Below the pieces are notes generated by a model that had not been told where the DNA came from, ran no database searches, and saw only the letters and a list, made by a program, of their open reading frames with translations. Shown in pieces: positions 33,647 to 42,626 of a stretch of DNA of 43,255 bases; position 1 is the stretch's first letter, and each line of letters begins with the position of its first letter. Source of the DNA: Candidatus Stygibacter australis. Its GTDB lineage: Bacteria; Cloacimonadota; Cloacimonadia; Cloacimonadales; TCS61. The translations under genes were made by a program, and so were the position numbers. Location of the stretch: positions 1 to 43,255 of the forward strand of contig JAVCDJ010000059.1 in assembly GCA_030765845.1 (NCBI GenBank), written 5' to 3'.

Positions 33647-36600
33647 TTACCAGTTAAAGGTGAAACCAATACTATATGTTCTGCCTTCGCTGGCTCTTGA
33701 CGGGTCATCTATGCCCATCTGATGAATTAGATATGTCTCTTCTGAAACATAGTCACCATTATCATCTATATAACCATCACCATTAGGATTTGGTTCATAT
33801 AATCCGTCATCATTCGGTCTGCCAGTTCTTGGAAATACACCATAATAATTAATCTTATCGAACAGGTTACTGATCGTTAGGTAAAACTTGACTGATGATT
33901 TTTTACTAAAAGAAAATTTCTTGTAAATTGTCAAATTTGCATTTGATGTATAAGGCTTATTTGAACTATTGATATCATCAGAAGTATCTTCATCATTTAC
34001 GCCTGTATATGGTGATCCGGAAGCAATATTATAGAGGAAATTCATTGAGAAATCATCAAATGGTACACGTACATTAATAAAAGGCAGATAGAATTCCTCA
34101 TCATTTTGAATCCTGAATCCCATATTGAAATTGAAATTGTGTCGTGTATCCCAATCCAGTGGAAATTCGCGAAGATTAGTAGTCTCATCCTGAACTACAG
34201 TACTGGAATTGTTTCCATTTGCCCATGATAATGAGTACGAAGCTGATCCCGAAATGAAATTAGATAATTGCTTGCTCAAATTAAGATCAATCCCTTTTGC
34301 AGAGCCGTAATCCTCTGAATAATATTCGTACCAGTAAACTGTCTCATCGCCTTCCTTTTCTACTTTACGTGTACTTACATAATTATATATATTTTTGTAA
34401 TAAGCTGTTAAATCCATCATTATATCTTCTGTCAACTGCTGTTGTAATCCCACCTCGTATGTTACTGTGATCTGTGGTTCCAGTGAAGGATTACCAACTA
34501 CTACATTGGAATCACTTGTATAGGCATCAGTGGAATCCACTGTAGTAAATATATACTGCATCTGAGGTAATTGATTTTGATAATTATAAGCAAAATGCAG
34601 CACTGAACCCTCAACAATTGGGTGAGATACGCCAAGACGTGGAGAAACCATCATCTGGAATTTCTCATCATTGTCAAAGTCACGTTCGCGATATGATCCA
34701 TCTTCCTTTAATATCTCATAGCTTTCACCCAGATACCAGAAATCTAACCGGACTCCGGCATTTACTATCATACCTTCCCATTCCATCTTGTCCTGAAGAT
34801 AATAAGCTGCCTGCCAGGGATCTGCCCTGTAACCATCAGTAGTTCCCGATGCAGCAACTATTGCATCAAAATTATCCTGTTGTGAATAAAAATCAGTATC
34901 TTCTGATAATTCCAGATCCATTATCCCATCACCATTTGTATCCAAACTGTCACCAGCATCATAATGCTCTATTGCAATACGACTTGCCAGATATTCATCA
35001 TAGCGATATGGGTCTATTATCCAGGGATTATACAACCTGTCTTTTTCAATATGATGTTTGATCAATTCAAAACCTGATTTAAAACCATGAATTGTATTAA
35101 CCTGATACTCAAAATCAGTTCTTAAAGTCATTTGCTCACTGGAATCATCCTGATAAGTTCCATAAATGGCTCCAGGAGTTACAAATGAGCCTACCGGGTA
35201 TTCATTACCATCACTAAAGTACTGCCAGTTATATACTTCTCCTTCTCCTATTACACCATTACCGTTCTCATCCAGAAAATATATTCCGCTGGTATTACGA
35301 CCATTGGAATCCATATAATAAATATCCCATTCTGAACTATCCATCATTGTATAATAATCATCTCTATCAATATCCTTAGGCTGAAGAGTATAGCTCTTTT
35401 GGTAATATGATCCCTTTATTTTTAAATTCATTTGTGAATTGAACATGTGATCATAGGTGACAATATACTGGTTCTGCAACTGTTCATACTCCAGATAATG
35501 CTCAAGTGCATATCTCCAGGCATGACTGTATGGAGTACTGTTGCTGGTATCCCCACGCATGGCAAAAGTAATATTCTGACGAGGATTTAACTGGTATTTA
35601 ACCTTTAAATTTGCATTATAGTAATTATAATTTCGCTCATCTAAAACAATATCATCAAAATCCATTAACCAGTTTTCATCATGGTATGGATTATAACTGG
35701 ACCATTCACCACTAAGGTTTGGTATATCATCGTTAGGGTCAGTGGAATAATAATCTCTGTATCTACCATCAGTAAATTTAATTGCACCGTTTAAGAAAAA
35801 GGTTAAATCGTTTCGAAGGTTGGGTCCCAGGTCACCTAGTACAGGTCCACCAAGGGCAAATTTTAATTCATCTTCATTAGAAGGATTGTCAAAATTCAGT
35901 TTTTCAGACAACAGATCAAAAGTTAATTCTTTCAAACCTAATAAATGATCAGTATTAATTTCCAGCTTACCACTGTAATTCTCTCCACCACTCTTGGTTA
36001 CGATATTTACAATTCCAGACTGAGCATTACCGTATTCAGCGGTAAATCCACCAGTCATCACGCTCATATCTGCAATTGCATCCTGATCTAAAGTCAAGGC
36101 AGAACCTCCATCAACTGGATCTGAGACGCTCATCCCATCTACAGTATAAACTACCTCATTCGCTCTACCACCACGAACGTGAAGCTCTCCACCGGTATTT
36201 ACAGCACCTGCCTGGATCGCTACGATATCTTCAATACTCTCTGCAGCTATTTCTTCGATTGTATCCGAAGTTACTGTTGATGAAGAACCAGAGCGATCTC
36301 TTTTCACTCCCTGATTCTTTGCTTCAATAATCGTTACACCTTCCAGAGCTAATGCATCTTTGCTCAATGTGAAATTCAAGGTCGTTGTCTCATCGATTCC
36401 GATCTTAACTCCTTCAACCAATTGAGTACCAAAACCCATTGAAAGGCATTTTACATTATAAGTCCCGGGAGGTATGTTTATGATTATATATTGACCGTTG
36501 TCTTTTGCTGCTGCGCCAATCTGCGTACCCTCCAGAATAATATTTGCCGGTGCTGGTCTACCTTGTTCGTCTCGCACCTTTCCTGCTAATTGTCCTGTAG

Positions 36601-36670
36601 TTCCCGCATTTAACATCAGACCGATGAAAACAGTGAATATAAATATAAACAATATCTTCTTCTTCATCAA
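33647..36670 (-). CDS. TonB-dependent outer-membrane receptor with carboxypeptidase-regulatory-like N-domain
   Basis: Outer-membrane transporter of 1007 residues. A signal peptide (about 1-22) is followed by a CarboxypepD_reg-like Ig domain (about 25-100: GQLAGKVRDEQGRPAPANII, PGTYNVKCLSMGFGTQ). The plug domain (about 120-230) has the segments VAIQAGAVNTGGELHVRGGR, VVYTVDGMSVSDP and GNAQSGIVNIVTKSGG. The remainder is a 22-strand-type barrel rich in aromatic strands, ending RTYSIGFTFNW with the terminal aromatic expected for BAM insertion. There is no SusD-like partner next to it, so it is not a standard Bacteroidetes Sus pair. It heads the operon with the Ton motor. The substrate is unknown. 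The 103-base gap upstream has a minus-strand TTGACA (36733-36728) but no good -10. Confidence 0.93.
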   Translation of the reverse strand: MMKKKILFIFIFTVFIGLMLNAGTTGQLAGKVRDEQGRPAPANIILEGTQIGAAAKDNGQYIIINIPPGTYNVKCLSMGFGTQLVEGVKIGIDETTTLNFTLSKDALALEGVTIIEAKNQGVKRDRSGSSSTVTSDTIEEIAAESIEDIVAIQAGAVNTGGELHVRGGRANEVVYTVDGMSVSDPVDGGSALTLDQDAIADMSVMTGGFTAEYGNAQSGIVNIVTKSGGENYSGKLEINTDHLLGLKELTFDLLSEKLNFDNPSNEDELKFALGGPVLGDLGPNLRNDLTFFLNGAIKFTDGRYRDYYSTDPNDDIPNLSGEWSSYNPYHDENWLMDFDDIVLDERNYNYYNANLKVKYQLNPRQNITFAMRGDTSNSTPYSHAWRYALEHYLEYEQLQNQYIVTYDHMFNSQMNLKIKGSYYQKSYTLQPKDIDRDDYYTMMDSSEWDIYYMDSNGRNTSGIYFLDENGNGVIGEGEVYNWQYFSDGNEYPVGSFVTPGAIYGTYQDDSSEQMTLRTDFEYQVNTIHGFKSGFELIKHHIEKDRLYNPWIIDPYRYDEYLASRIAIEHYDAGDSLDTNGDGIMDLELSEDTDFYSQQDNFDAIVAASGTTDGYRADPWQAAYYLQDKMEWEGMIVNAGVRLDFWYLGESYEILKEDGSYRERDFDNDEKFQMMVSPRLGVSHPIVEGSVLHFAYNYQNQLPQMQYIFTTVDSTDAYTSDSNVVVGNPSLEPQITVTYEVGLQQQLTEDIMMDLTAYYKNIYNYVSTRKVEKEGDETVYWYEYYSEDYGSAKGIDLNLSKQLSNFISGSASYSLSWANGNNSSTVVQDETTNLREFPLDWDTRHNFNFNMGFRIQNDEEFYLPFINVRVPFDDFSMNFLYNIASGSPYTGVNDEDTSDDINSSNKPYTSNANLTIYKKFSFSKKSSVKFYLTISNLFDKINYYGVFPRTGRPNDDGLYEPNPNGDGYIDDNGDYVSEETYLIHQMGIDDPSRASEGRTYSIGFTFNW

Positions 36671-36773
36671 AATCCCCCTTAGTTATTGGATTTCATTCAT
36701 TACACAAAAAAACTTTGTAAAGTATAATGTCAATTTAATTTTTTTGCCTGTCTTAATCATCTTTACACTATCT

Positions 36774-36983
36774 TTATTCTTTTTGTTGTTCTTGACTCTC
36801 GGTTTGAATTGTATTTCGCCAGTACTCACCAAAATTTCTGCCATTTGGACTGATTATAAAACGAATTAATAATATTAGAAGGATAAAAATCGCCAGCTTG
36901 AATAATAAACCACCCCAGGTTGATGCTCGCTTACTGCGTCGTTCTGCCTTTCTTCGCTCTATTTCTTCCCGAAATACTTTCAT
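36774..36983 (-). CDS. Small single-helix membrane protein
   Basis: A 69-residue protein with a basic N-terminus (MKVFREEIERRKAERRSKRA), one transmembrane helix (about 26-45, LLFKLAIFILLILLIRFIIS) and a polar tail ending ESQEQQKE. No family is recognised. Its ATG overlaps the stop of the aminotransferase gene by one base (TAATG), so coupled translation supports its being real. It may be a small membrane partner of unknown role. Confidence 0.65.
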   Translation of the reverse strand: MKVFREEIERRKAERRSKRASTWGGLLFKLAIFILLILLIRFIISPNGRNFGEYWRNTIQTESQEQQKE

Positions 36984-38191
36984 TAGTCCTGACTTATCAG
37001 TGAACGTAGACCTTCACCAAACCACTCAATTCCACGACGAATATTATCTACACTATTGGCATAGGAAAATCGCACAAAGCCTTCAGCCTGAAAAGCACTA
37101 CCTGCAACTAATGCCAGATGATACGTACTCAAAAGATAACTGCATAGTTCTTCACTGGTATTGATACCTCGCTGATTTTTTTTCAGATACCAGCTCACAT
37201 CTGCCATTATATAAAATGCCCCTTGTGGTTTCATGCAATGCACTTCGGGAATTTCATTTAATCCCTTAAACATATAATCTCGTCGTTGGGAAAATTCCTT
37301 CCGCATATATTCCACACTTCCATCATCTTCATCTAAAGCAGTCACACAGGCTCGCTGGGTTATAGAATTTACGCAAGATGTTGTATGGCTTTGAATCTCA
37401 CTCGCTTTACTAACTATCTCCTCTGGTCCCGCCATATATCCCAGCCGCCAGCCGGTCATGGCATATGCTTTGGATACTCCATTCACTACCACAGTATTTT
37501 TCTTTAATTCAGGTGATAATGAGGCTATTGAGACGTGCTCAGTACCATCATAGATCAGCTTTTCGTAGATTTCATCTGAGAGTATGAGTATCTCATTTTC
37601 CAGACATACTTCACCAATTGCCTCGAGTTCTGAGCGGGTATAAACCATTCCTGTTGGATTATTGGGACTATTAAGGATCAATACCTTTGGATTGCTTAAT
37701 TTCTTGATCCGTGCTGAAAGCTGCTCAGCAGTTATTTTAAAATTATTTGCCATACTGGCTTCCAGTATTTCCGGATGTGCATCACATAACCATACCTGGC
37801 TTTCATAGCTGACCCAGCTTGGTGTCGGGATGATGACTTCATCCCGGGGGTCACAGATTGTCATTAGTACATTGATCAGAGAAGCTTTTGCTCCAGGGCT
37901 CACCAGAATATTTTTGGGTTCATATTCCAAGCCATTATCACGCTTGAATTTCCTGATAATTGCTTCTTTTAATTCTATTATTCCTGCACTGGGCGTATAT
38001 CTGGTATAATTATCATCTATTGCCTGCTTTGCTGCTATTTTAATATATTCTGGAGTATTAAAATCAGGTTCACCTACTCCAAAATTAATTACTTCAATTC
38101 CATCCTTTATCATCTTTTTAGCTAATGCAGATACTTTTAAAGTTGGAGATGGCTGCATACACCTTGCGCGATGAGATAATCTTTTTTTCAT
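36983..38191 (-). CDS. Class I/II aminotransferase, aspartate-aminotransferase type
   Basis: Cytosolic PLP enzyme of 402 residues of fold type I. Visible landmarks: INFGVGEPDFNTPEYI (substrate-side Gly), SPGAKASLINVLMTI (phosphate-binding loop), LNSPNNPTGMVYTRSEL (Asn that contacts PLP), LSDEIYEKLIYDG (Asp/Tyr), VSKAYAMTGWRLGYM (Schiff-base Lys near 240) and FVRFSYANS (carboxylate-binding Arg). This pattern fits the AspB/PatA-like aspartate or prephenate aminotransferases that move amino groups between aspartate or another amino acid and 2-oxoglutarate. The exact substrate cannot be fixed from sequence alone. It overlaps the pta stop by four bases. Confidence 0.93.
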   Translation of the reverse strand: MKKRLSHRARCMQPSPTLKVSALAKKMIKDGIEVINFGVGEPDFNTPEYIKIAAKQAIDDNYTRYTPSAGIIELKEAIIRKFKRDNGLEYEPKNILVSPGAKASLINVLMTICDPRDEVIIPTPSWVSYESQVWLCDAHPEILEASMANNFKITAEQLSARIKKLSNPKVLILNSPNNPTGMVYTRSELEAIGEVCLENEILILSDEIYEKLIYDGTEHVSIASLSPELKKNTVVVNGVSKAYAMTGWRLGYMAGPEEIVSKASEIQSHTTSCVNSITQRACVTALDEDDGSVEYMRKEFSQRRDYMFKGLNEIPEVHCMKPQGAFYIMADVSWYLKKNQRGINTSEELCSYLLSTYHLALVAGSAFQAEGFVRFSYANSVDNIRRGIEWFGEGLRSLISQD

Positions 38192-39195
38192 TTCTCTTCT
38201 CCTTGATTTTGGGCTAAAAGAATTACTAATGCTGTGGTATTAACCACATCTTCCCATTCGCAACCTCGCGAAAGGTCACAGATTGGGGCTGCAAGTCCCT
38301 GGATTATGGGTCCTATCATTTGTGCTTTGGCAAAATGCTCAACTAATTTACAGCCGATATTGCCACTTTGTATTTCCGGGAAAATCAAGATATTTGATCT
38401 TCCGGCAACAGGGCTGTCAGGTGCTTTTCGCTCAGCTACCATAGGCACGATAGCTGCATCAAGCTGCAATTCACCATCAAAATCAAAATCTACGTTGCGA
38501 TCTTCAAGAAGCTTCTTGGCTCTGCGAACTTTGTTTACCCTTTCATGCTCAGCACTGCCTAAAGTGGAAAAACTCAATAAAGTCACTTTAGGATCCATTC
38601 CCAGCAATTGTCGCCCGGTATGAGCAGTTTCGATCGCAATATCTGCCAATTGCTCTGCTGTAGGTACTGGTACCACTGCACAATCTGAAAACAAAAAGAT
38701 TGACTCTTTCCCCTGAAAATCCGGCACAACCATGATCAATGCACTGGATACAGTATTTAAACCCGGGGTTATTCCCACAACCCGTAAACCTGCCTTGATC
38801 ACACTGCCGGTTGTATTTGCTGCTCCTGCCACCATGCCGTCTACTTTACCAAATTTCACCATCATGGCGCCAAAATATAAGGGTTTAGTAACTGTCATCA
38901 ACGCTTCATCGTAGCTGATTCCCTTTTTCTTCCGCTTGGCATAATAATAATCTGCAAAGGCTTCTATTTCATGATATGAGCCAGGATCCACAATTTCAAT
39001 GCCACTCACATCCAAACCTTCCAGCTTGGCATAAGTCCTGATCTCATCAGGTTTACCAACTAAGACTATTTCCGCCAATCCTTGTTTAGTGATCTCTTGC
39101 GCAGCTTTCAAAATCCGCACATCATGCGATTCCGGCAAGATCACTCTCCCACCGATTGCTTTAGCCTTTTCTCTAAACTCTTTCAATATCTCCAT
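38188..39195 (-). CDS. pta: Phosphate acetyltransferase
   Basis: Pta/PTB-family enzyme (335 residues, the short form without the regulatory N-terminal domain). It interconverts acetyl-CoA plus phosphate with acetyl phosphate plus CoA, a key step of acetate-forming fermentation. Characteristic segments: RVILPESHDVRILKAAQ at the start, ALMTVTKPLYFGAMMVKFG, DGMVAGAANTTGSVIKAGLR, FLFSDCAVVPVPTAEQLADI, LSFSTLGSAEHERVNKV, and the CoA-site region FPEIQSGNIGCKLVEHFAKA. No ackA is visible in the window. It begins 21 bases after glyS and overlaps the aminotransferase gene. Confidence 0.95.
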   Translation of the reverse strand: MEILKEFREKAKAIGGRVILPESHDVRILKAAQEITKQGLAEIVLVGKPDEIRTYAKLEGLDVSGIEIVDPGSYHEIEAFADYYYAKRKKKGISYDEALMTVTKPLYFGAMMVKFGKVDGMVAGAANTTGSVIKAGLRVVGITPGLNTVSSALIMVVPDFQGKESIFLFSDCAVVPVPTAEQLADIAIETAHTGRQLLGMDPKVTLLSFSTLGSAEHERVNKVRRAKKLLEDRNVDFDFDGELQLDAAIVPMVAERKAPDSPVAGRSNILIFPEIQSGNIGCKLVEHFAKAQMIGPIIQGLAAPICDLSRGCEWEDVVNTTALVILLAQNQGEEK

Positions 39196-39216
39196 AATTG
39201 TCCTCTATTTATTTTT

Positions 39217-41304
39217 CTATTTTTCTTCTACTACGATCAAAGCCAGATCTGCTACCCGTAAAAATTCCTCTCGGATCTTGCTCAATAGATTATATCTGTT
39301 CTTCCTGACTCCCTGATCTTCCACATTTACCAGCACTTCGTCAAAAAATCTGTTAATGTATTCACTAAAATGTACCAATTTCTCCATCATTTTATCATAA
39401 TTTCCGGCTAACTCAGATAATTCTTCTGCCAGTATCAGGTATTCCTTAAATAATTGTTTCTCCGCTGTGTCTGCAAAGAGTTCTTCCTTTACCTTACCAA
39501 AATCTGATTGTTCACCAATGATATTTGATACTCGTTTAAATCCCAATACCAGCCTGATGAAATCATCTCTTTGCCGAAAACTTTCCACTTCCTTTGCCCT
39601 GACTAAGAGATCAGGAATATTTTCCCTGCCCACATGCATCACACTTTCGATCACATCATAGCCAATTCCATTCTGTTTCAATAACCAGTTTACTCTCTGG
39701 TTAAAAAAGTCCTGAACTATTATTAGATTATGATCTGGCTCTTTCAGCTTGTCTGCCAGTAGTTCAAAGCTCTTATCTATCGCCTTCTCCAGATTAAGCT
39801 CTATTCCCTTATCTGCCAGAATGCTAACTATCCCATTAGCTGCTCTTCGCAAGGCAAAGGGATCATTGGAACCCGTGGGAAGCATGTCCACTCCCATTAT
39901 CCCGCAAACAGTATCAAGTTTATCTGCTATTGCCACAATAGTTCCCGTTTCTGTCTCAGGAAATCCATCATTTTGACCCTTTGGTTGATAATGTTCATAT
40001 ATTCCGGCAGCCACTTGCTGGTTTTCTCCACTCTTGATAGCGTATTTCATCCCGATGTAACCTTGTAATTTAGTAAATTCCTTCTCACCCAGCATTTGCG
40101 TCACTAAGTCTGCCTTGCATAAAAGGGCAGTTCGCAGTACATCTGATTTCCTTCCCTTATCTATTTGCAGCTCTTCACATATATATTCACTTAAAGCTGC
40201 AATCCGCTTTGTCTTTTCCAAAAGATTCCCTAAATCCTTCTGAAATAATACCTCTGTAAGCTTATCCACATAGAATTCCAGCTTTTCTTTGGTATCTTCC
40301 TCATAGTAAAATTCTGCATCTGCAAGTCTGGCACTTATCACCTTCTCATTTCCGCGCCGGATTAAGGATTCACTATTTTTATCTGAATTATTTGTAAATA
40401 TAAACCGGTTAGCTAATTTGCCATCTGACCCGCGCAAAGCAAAACATTTCTGGTTTTGACTCAGGGTAGATATTATTATTTTTTCAGGCAATCTCAAATA
40501 TTTCTCTGCAAAACTTCCCAGCGTTGCTGTGGGATATTCCACCAGATTTGTTACTTCTTCCAGCAATCTGTCATCTTTGATAACTTCCAGACAGTTCTTC
40601 TTCTCGATTGCTGCCATCTGCTCTGCTATCAATGATCTGCGCTCATCGCGATCAGCTATCACATCCACTTTTCTCAGCTTTGCCAGATAATCATCACTAG
40701 CGGAGATTTCTACCGGATTCACCAGTTTTTTATTTCTGTTTCCATAACTTATCCTGCCTGAGTCTATCCCATTGATATTTATTTCTATTAATTTATCACC
40801 ATAAATACTTATCAGCCATCTTACTGGTCTGGCAAACCACATCCTGCTACTGCCCCAACGCATGGTTTTGGGAAATGTTATACTCTCCACTGCTTCAGTA
40901 ATAACTGATGGTAAAAGCTCCTCGGTAGTCTGTCCCTTTTTCTCTATGCGTACAGCTATTTTATCACCTTTGGGACTGGATACCTGAAATATATCCTGTT
41001 CATTCGCTCCCGCACCTCTCACAAATCCCAATGCTGCCTTTGTTAGATTTCCTTCACTGTCAAATGCTATTTTCACTGCTGGTCCCACTCGCTCTATCAC
41101 TTTATCCTGCTGTTCACTCTCCAGATCGCGAATGCACAATGCCAGCCTACGAGGCGTACTATATCTTTCTACTTTATTATATCCCAGCCCAGCTTTCTTT
41201 AAACTGGCTTCTATACTGGAGCAAAACTTCTCCATCGCAGGCTCTATATAACCCGCAGGGATTTCCTCTACTCCCAGTTCTATCAGCATATCTCTTTTAT
41301 CCAT
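39217..41304 (-). CDS. glyS: Glycyl-tRNA synthetase beta subunit
   Basis: Beta subunit of the bacterial alpha2beta2 glycyl-tRNA synthetase, about 695 residues as usual. I place the start at the ATG at 41304 (MDKRDMLIELGVEEIPAGYI), which has AGAAGG in the right place; a GTG at 41319 is in frame but lacks a site. Landmarks: the LGVEEIPAGYI opening, RVGPAVKIAFD, FPKTMRWGSSRMWFARPVRWL, VEYPTATLGSFAEKYLRLPEKII, LSQNQKCFAL, the central HD-like region, PFALRRAANGIVSIL and a C-terminal DALR-like helical anticodon-binding part. The glyQ alpha gene, usually adjacent, is not next to it: the upstream neighbour is divergent and unrelated. Confidence 0.97.
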   Translation of the reverse strand: MDKRDMLIELGVEEIPAGYIEPAMEKFCSSIEASLKKAGLGYNKVERYSTPRRLALCIRDLESEQQDKVIERVGPAVKIAFDSEGNLTKAALGFVRGAGANEQDIFQVSSPKGDKIAVRIEKKGQTTEELLPSVITEAVESITFPKTMRWGSSRMWFARPVRWLISIYGDKLIEININGIDSGRISYGNRNKKLVNPVEISASDDYLAKLRKVDVIADRDERRSLIAEQMAAIEKKNCLEVIKDDRLLEEVTNLVEYPTATLGSFAEKYLRLPEKIIISTLSQNQKCFALRGSDGKLANRFIFTNNSDKNSESLIRRGNEKVISARLADAEFYYEEDTKEKLEFYVDKLTEVLFQKDLGNLLEKTKRIAALSEYICEELQIDKGRKSDVLRTALLCKADLVTQMLGEKEFTKLQGYIGMKYAIKSGENQQVAAGIYEHYQPKGQNDGFPETETGTIVAIADKLDTVCGIMGVDMLPTGSNDPFALRRAANGIVSILADKGIELNLEKAIDKSFELLADKLKEPDHNLIIVQDFFNQRVNWLLKQNGIGYDVIESVMHVGRENIPDLLVRAKEVESFRQRDDFIRLVLGFKRVSNIIGEQSDFGKVKEELFADTAEKQLFKEYLILAEELSELAGNYDKMMEKLVHFSEYINRFFDEVLVNVEDQGVRKNRYNLLSKIREEFLRVADLALIVVEEK

Positions 41305-41355
41305 AATGCCTTCTATCACGTTTTTTTTAGTGAAAAATCAAAACTTAATATCTTC

Positions 41356-41383
41356 CAGATATTGTCCATAAATTATTTGTCAA
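41356..41383 (-). promoter_or_regulatory. Candidate promoter of the glyS operon
   Basis: Minus-strand TTGACA (41383-41378), 16-base spacer, TATCTG (41361-41356). The -35 is perfect and the -10 is weak. Confidence 0.35.
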
Positions 41384-41463
41384 ATATGATAATTATATCA
41401 ATAATCCGTCAATCACCCATAACTTTGCCATCCACCTAGATGAAATCATATTTCTCAAATAAT

Positions 41464-41492
41464 TTGACACATTTTAACCTCAATGGGATATT
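41464..41492 (+). promoter_or_regulatory. Candidate promoter of the 327-residue lipoprotein gene
   Basis: Perfect TTGACA (41464-41469), 17-base spacer, GATATT (41487-41492). The start codon at 41524 follows with ACGGAGGATCA. Confidence 0.5.
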
Positions 41493-41523
41493 GCATTAAT
41501 TAAAGTAAAAATACGGAGGATCA

Positions 41524-42507
41524 ATGAAAAATATACTTAAACTTATACTGATTGCCCTTTTGGCAATGTTTTTCTTTGCCTGTGAAACTGATGATGAAGA
41601 TAATGATAAGGATACAGCTGATATCCAGATATCAAACCTTTCTAATAACCCTGCCAAAGTGTATATTTACAATTCTGGCAGCAGTTCATATCTACAGGAC
41701 ACTATTCCTGCCAATGGTTCCAAAATTGTTACTGTTGAAGACGGAACAGCTGGACTTAATGTTAATGGTGGCAGAGCTATTATTGATTACAGACACGTGA
41801 TCAATTCTGAAGAAGTTGATGTGATCTCTTCCATTTATGCTGATCTCAGCATCGCTACCACTGCCTTTGTTCAGATCGATAATGAATATGGATGCCTGGA
41901 TATTGAAAGCTATAGTCAAAGTGATGAAATGTGGGTAAGTATAGATTTCGGACTTCCAGAAATTATCCCTGCCTGGAGTGATCTCACTAAATTCTATGAC
42001 CCTCCCGGTCTTGCTGTTAATAAATTTATTGAGTATAATGGTTATACTCTTTTTGCTGGAGAAATTAATATCACTGTCGTTGAAGATGATTATTCCAGAC
42101 TGGATATTTATCCAGATGCCGGCTGTTTCAGGATAAATAATACTTCCACATCATTTGTGATCGAGGAAGTATATCTTTCTCCTTCCACCGAAACCACCTG
42201 GGGAACAAATGATCTCATGTTCTATATTGATCCTGGAGAATTTTATACCTGGACCTGTACTTCTGATATGGAATGGGATCTCAAGGTTGTGGATGACTGG
42301 GAAGATGAGTTCACTTTCTTTAATATTAATATGGGCACTGATGATGTATATACCTATAATTATGATGGCTTCCGTGCATCCAAAAACCCAAATGCTGATC
42401 AGGATAAAATCACCAATGCCAAAAATGCTGAAATTACTGTAACTTCACCAAGATGCGAAGCTAATGATCGCCCTGCATCTGCCATCACCATCAGTTCAGT
42501 TAAATAA
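41524..42507 (+). CDS. Secreted lipoprotein of unknown function
   Basis: A 327-residue lipoprotein with signal MKNILKLILIALLAMFFFAC (lipobox FFAC, Cys20), followed by an acidic stretch (ETDDEDNDKDTAD) that probably serves as a flexible stem or surface-export cue. The mature part is beta-rich and begins IQISNLSNNPAKVYIYNSGS, which resembles an Ig-like or DUF4397-like start. A related pattern recurs later (GCFRINNTSTSFVIEEVYLS), suggesting a two-domain duplication. No catalytic motif is seen. The gene is monocistronic, with its own promoter, GGAGG site and terminator. Confidence 0.8.
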   Translation: MKNILKLILIALLAMFFFACETDDEDNDKDTADIQISNLSNNPAKVYIYNSGSSSYLQDTIPANGSKIVTVEDGTAGLNVNGGRAIIDYRHVINSEEVDVISSIYADLSIATTAFVQIDNEYGCLDIESYSQSDEMWVSIDFGLPEIIPAWSDLTKFYDPPGLAVNKFIEYNGYTLFAGEINITVVEDDYSRLDIYPDAGCFRINNTSTSFVIEEVYLSPSTETTWGTNDLMFYIDPGEFYTWTCTSDMEWDLKVVDDWEDEFTFFNINMGTDDVYTYNYDGFRASKNPNADQDKITNAKNAEITVTSPRCEANDRPASAITISSVK

Positions 42508-42531
42508 TGTTATAATAATATTTCAATAAAT

Positions 42532-42561
42532 AAAAAAGCCGGTACCTACCGGCTTTTTTTT
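42532..42561 (+). terminator. Rho-independent terminator after the 327-residue lipoprotein gene
   Basis: AAAAAAGCCGG pairs with CCGGCTTTTTT around a TACCTA-type loop (42544-42547), with T8 on the plus strand. It starts about 25 bases after the stop at 42507. The A run makes it potentially bidirectional. Confidence 0.92.
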
Positions 42562-42567
42562 ATCCCT

Positions 42568-42626
42568 GGAACTACGAGCACCAGCTCGTAGAAATTTAAA
42601 AGCTACGAGCTGGTGCTCGTAGTTCC
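42568..42626. repeat. Perfect double palindrome (BIME/REP-like)
   Basis: GGAACTACGAGCACCAGCTC plus GTAG (42568-42591) is repeated exactly in reverse complement at 42603-42626, separated by 11 bases. Each arm contains its own hairpin: CTACGAGC-ACCA-GCTCGTAG. The unit could therefore fold as two small hairpins or one 24-bp cruciform. It follows directly after a terminator, as REP elements often do. Confidence 0.85.

Noticed and set aside
36671-36773. Promoter for the TonB receptor operon based on TTGACA at 36733-36728
   Set aside because: No acceptable -10 hexamer 16-19 bases downstream. The TATACT nearby is only two bases away and lacks its own -35.
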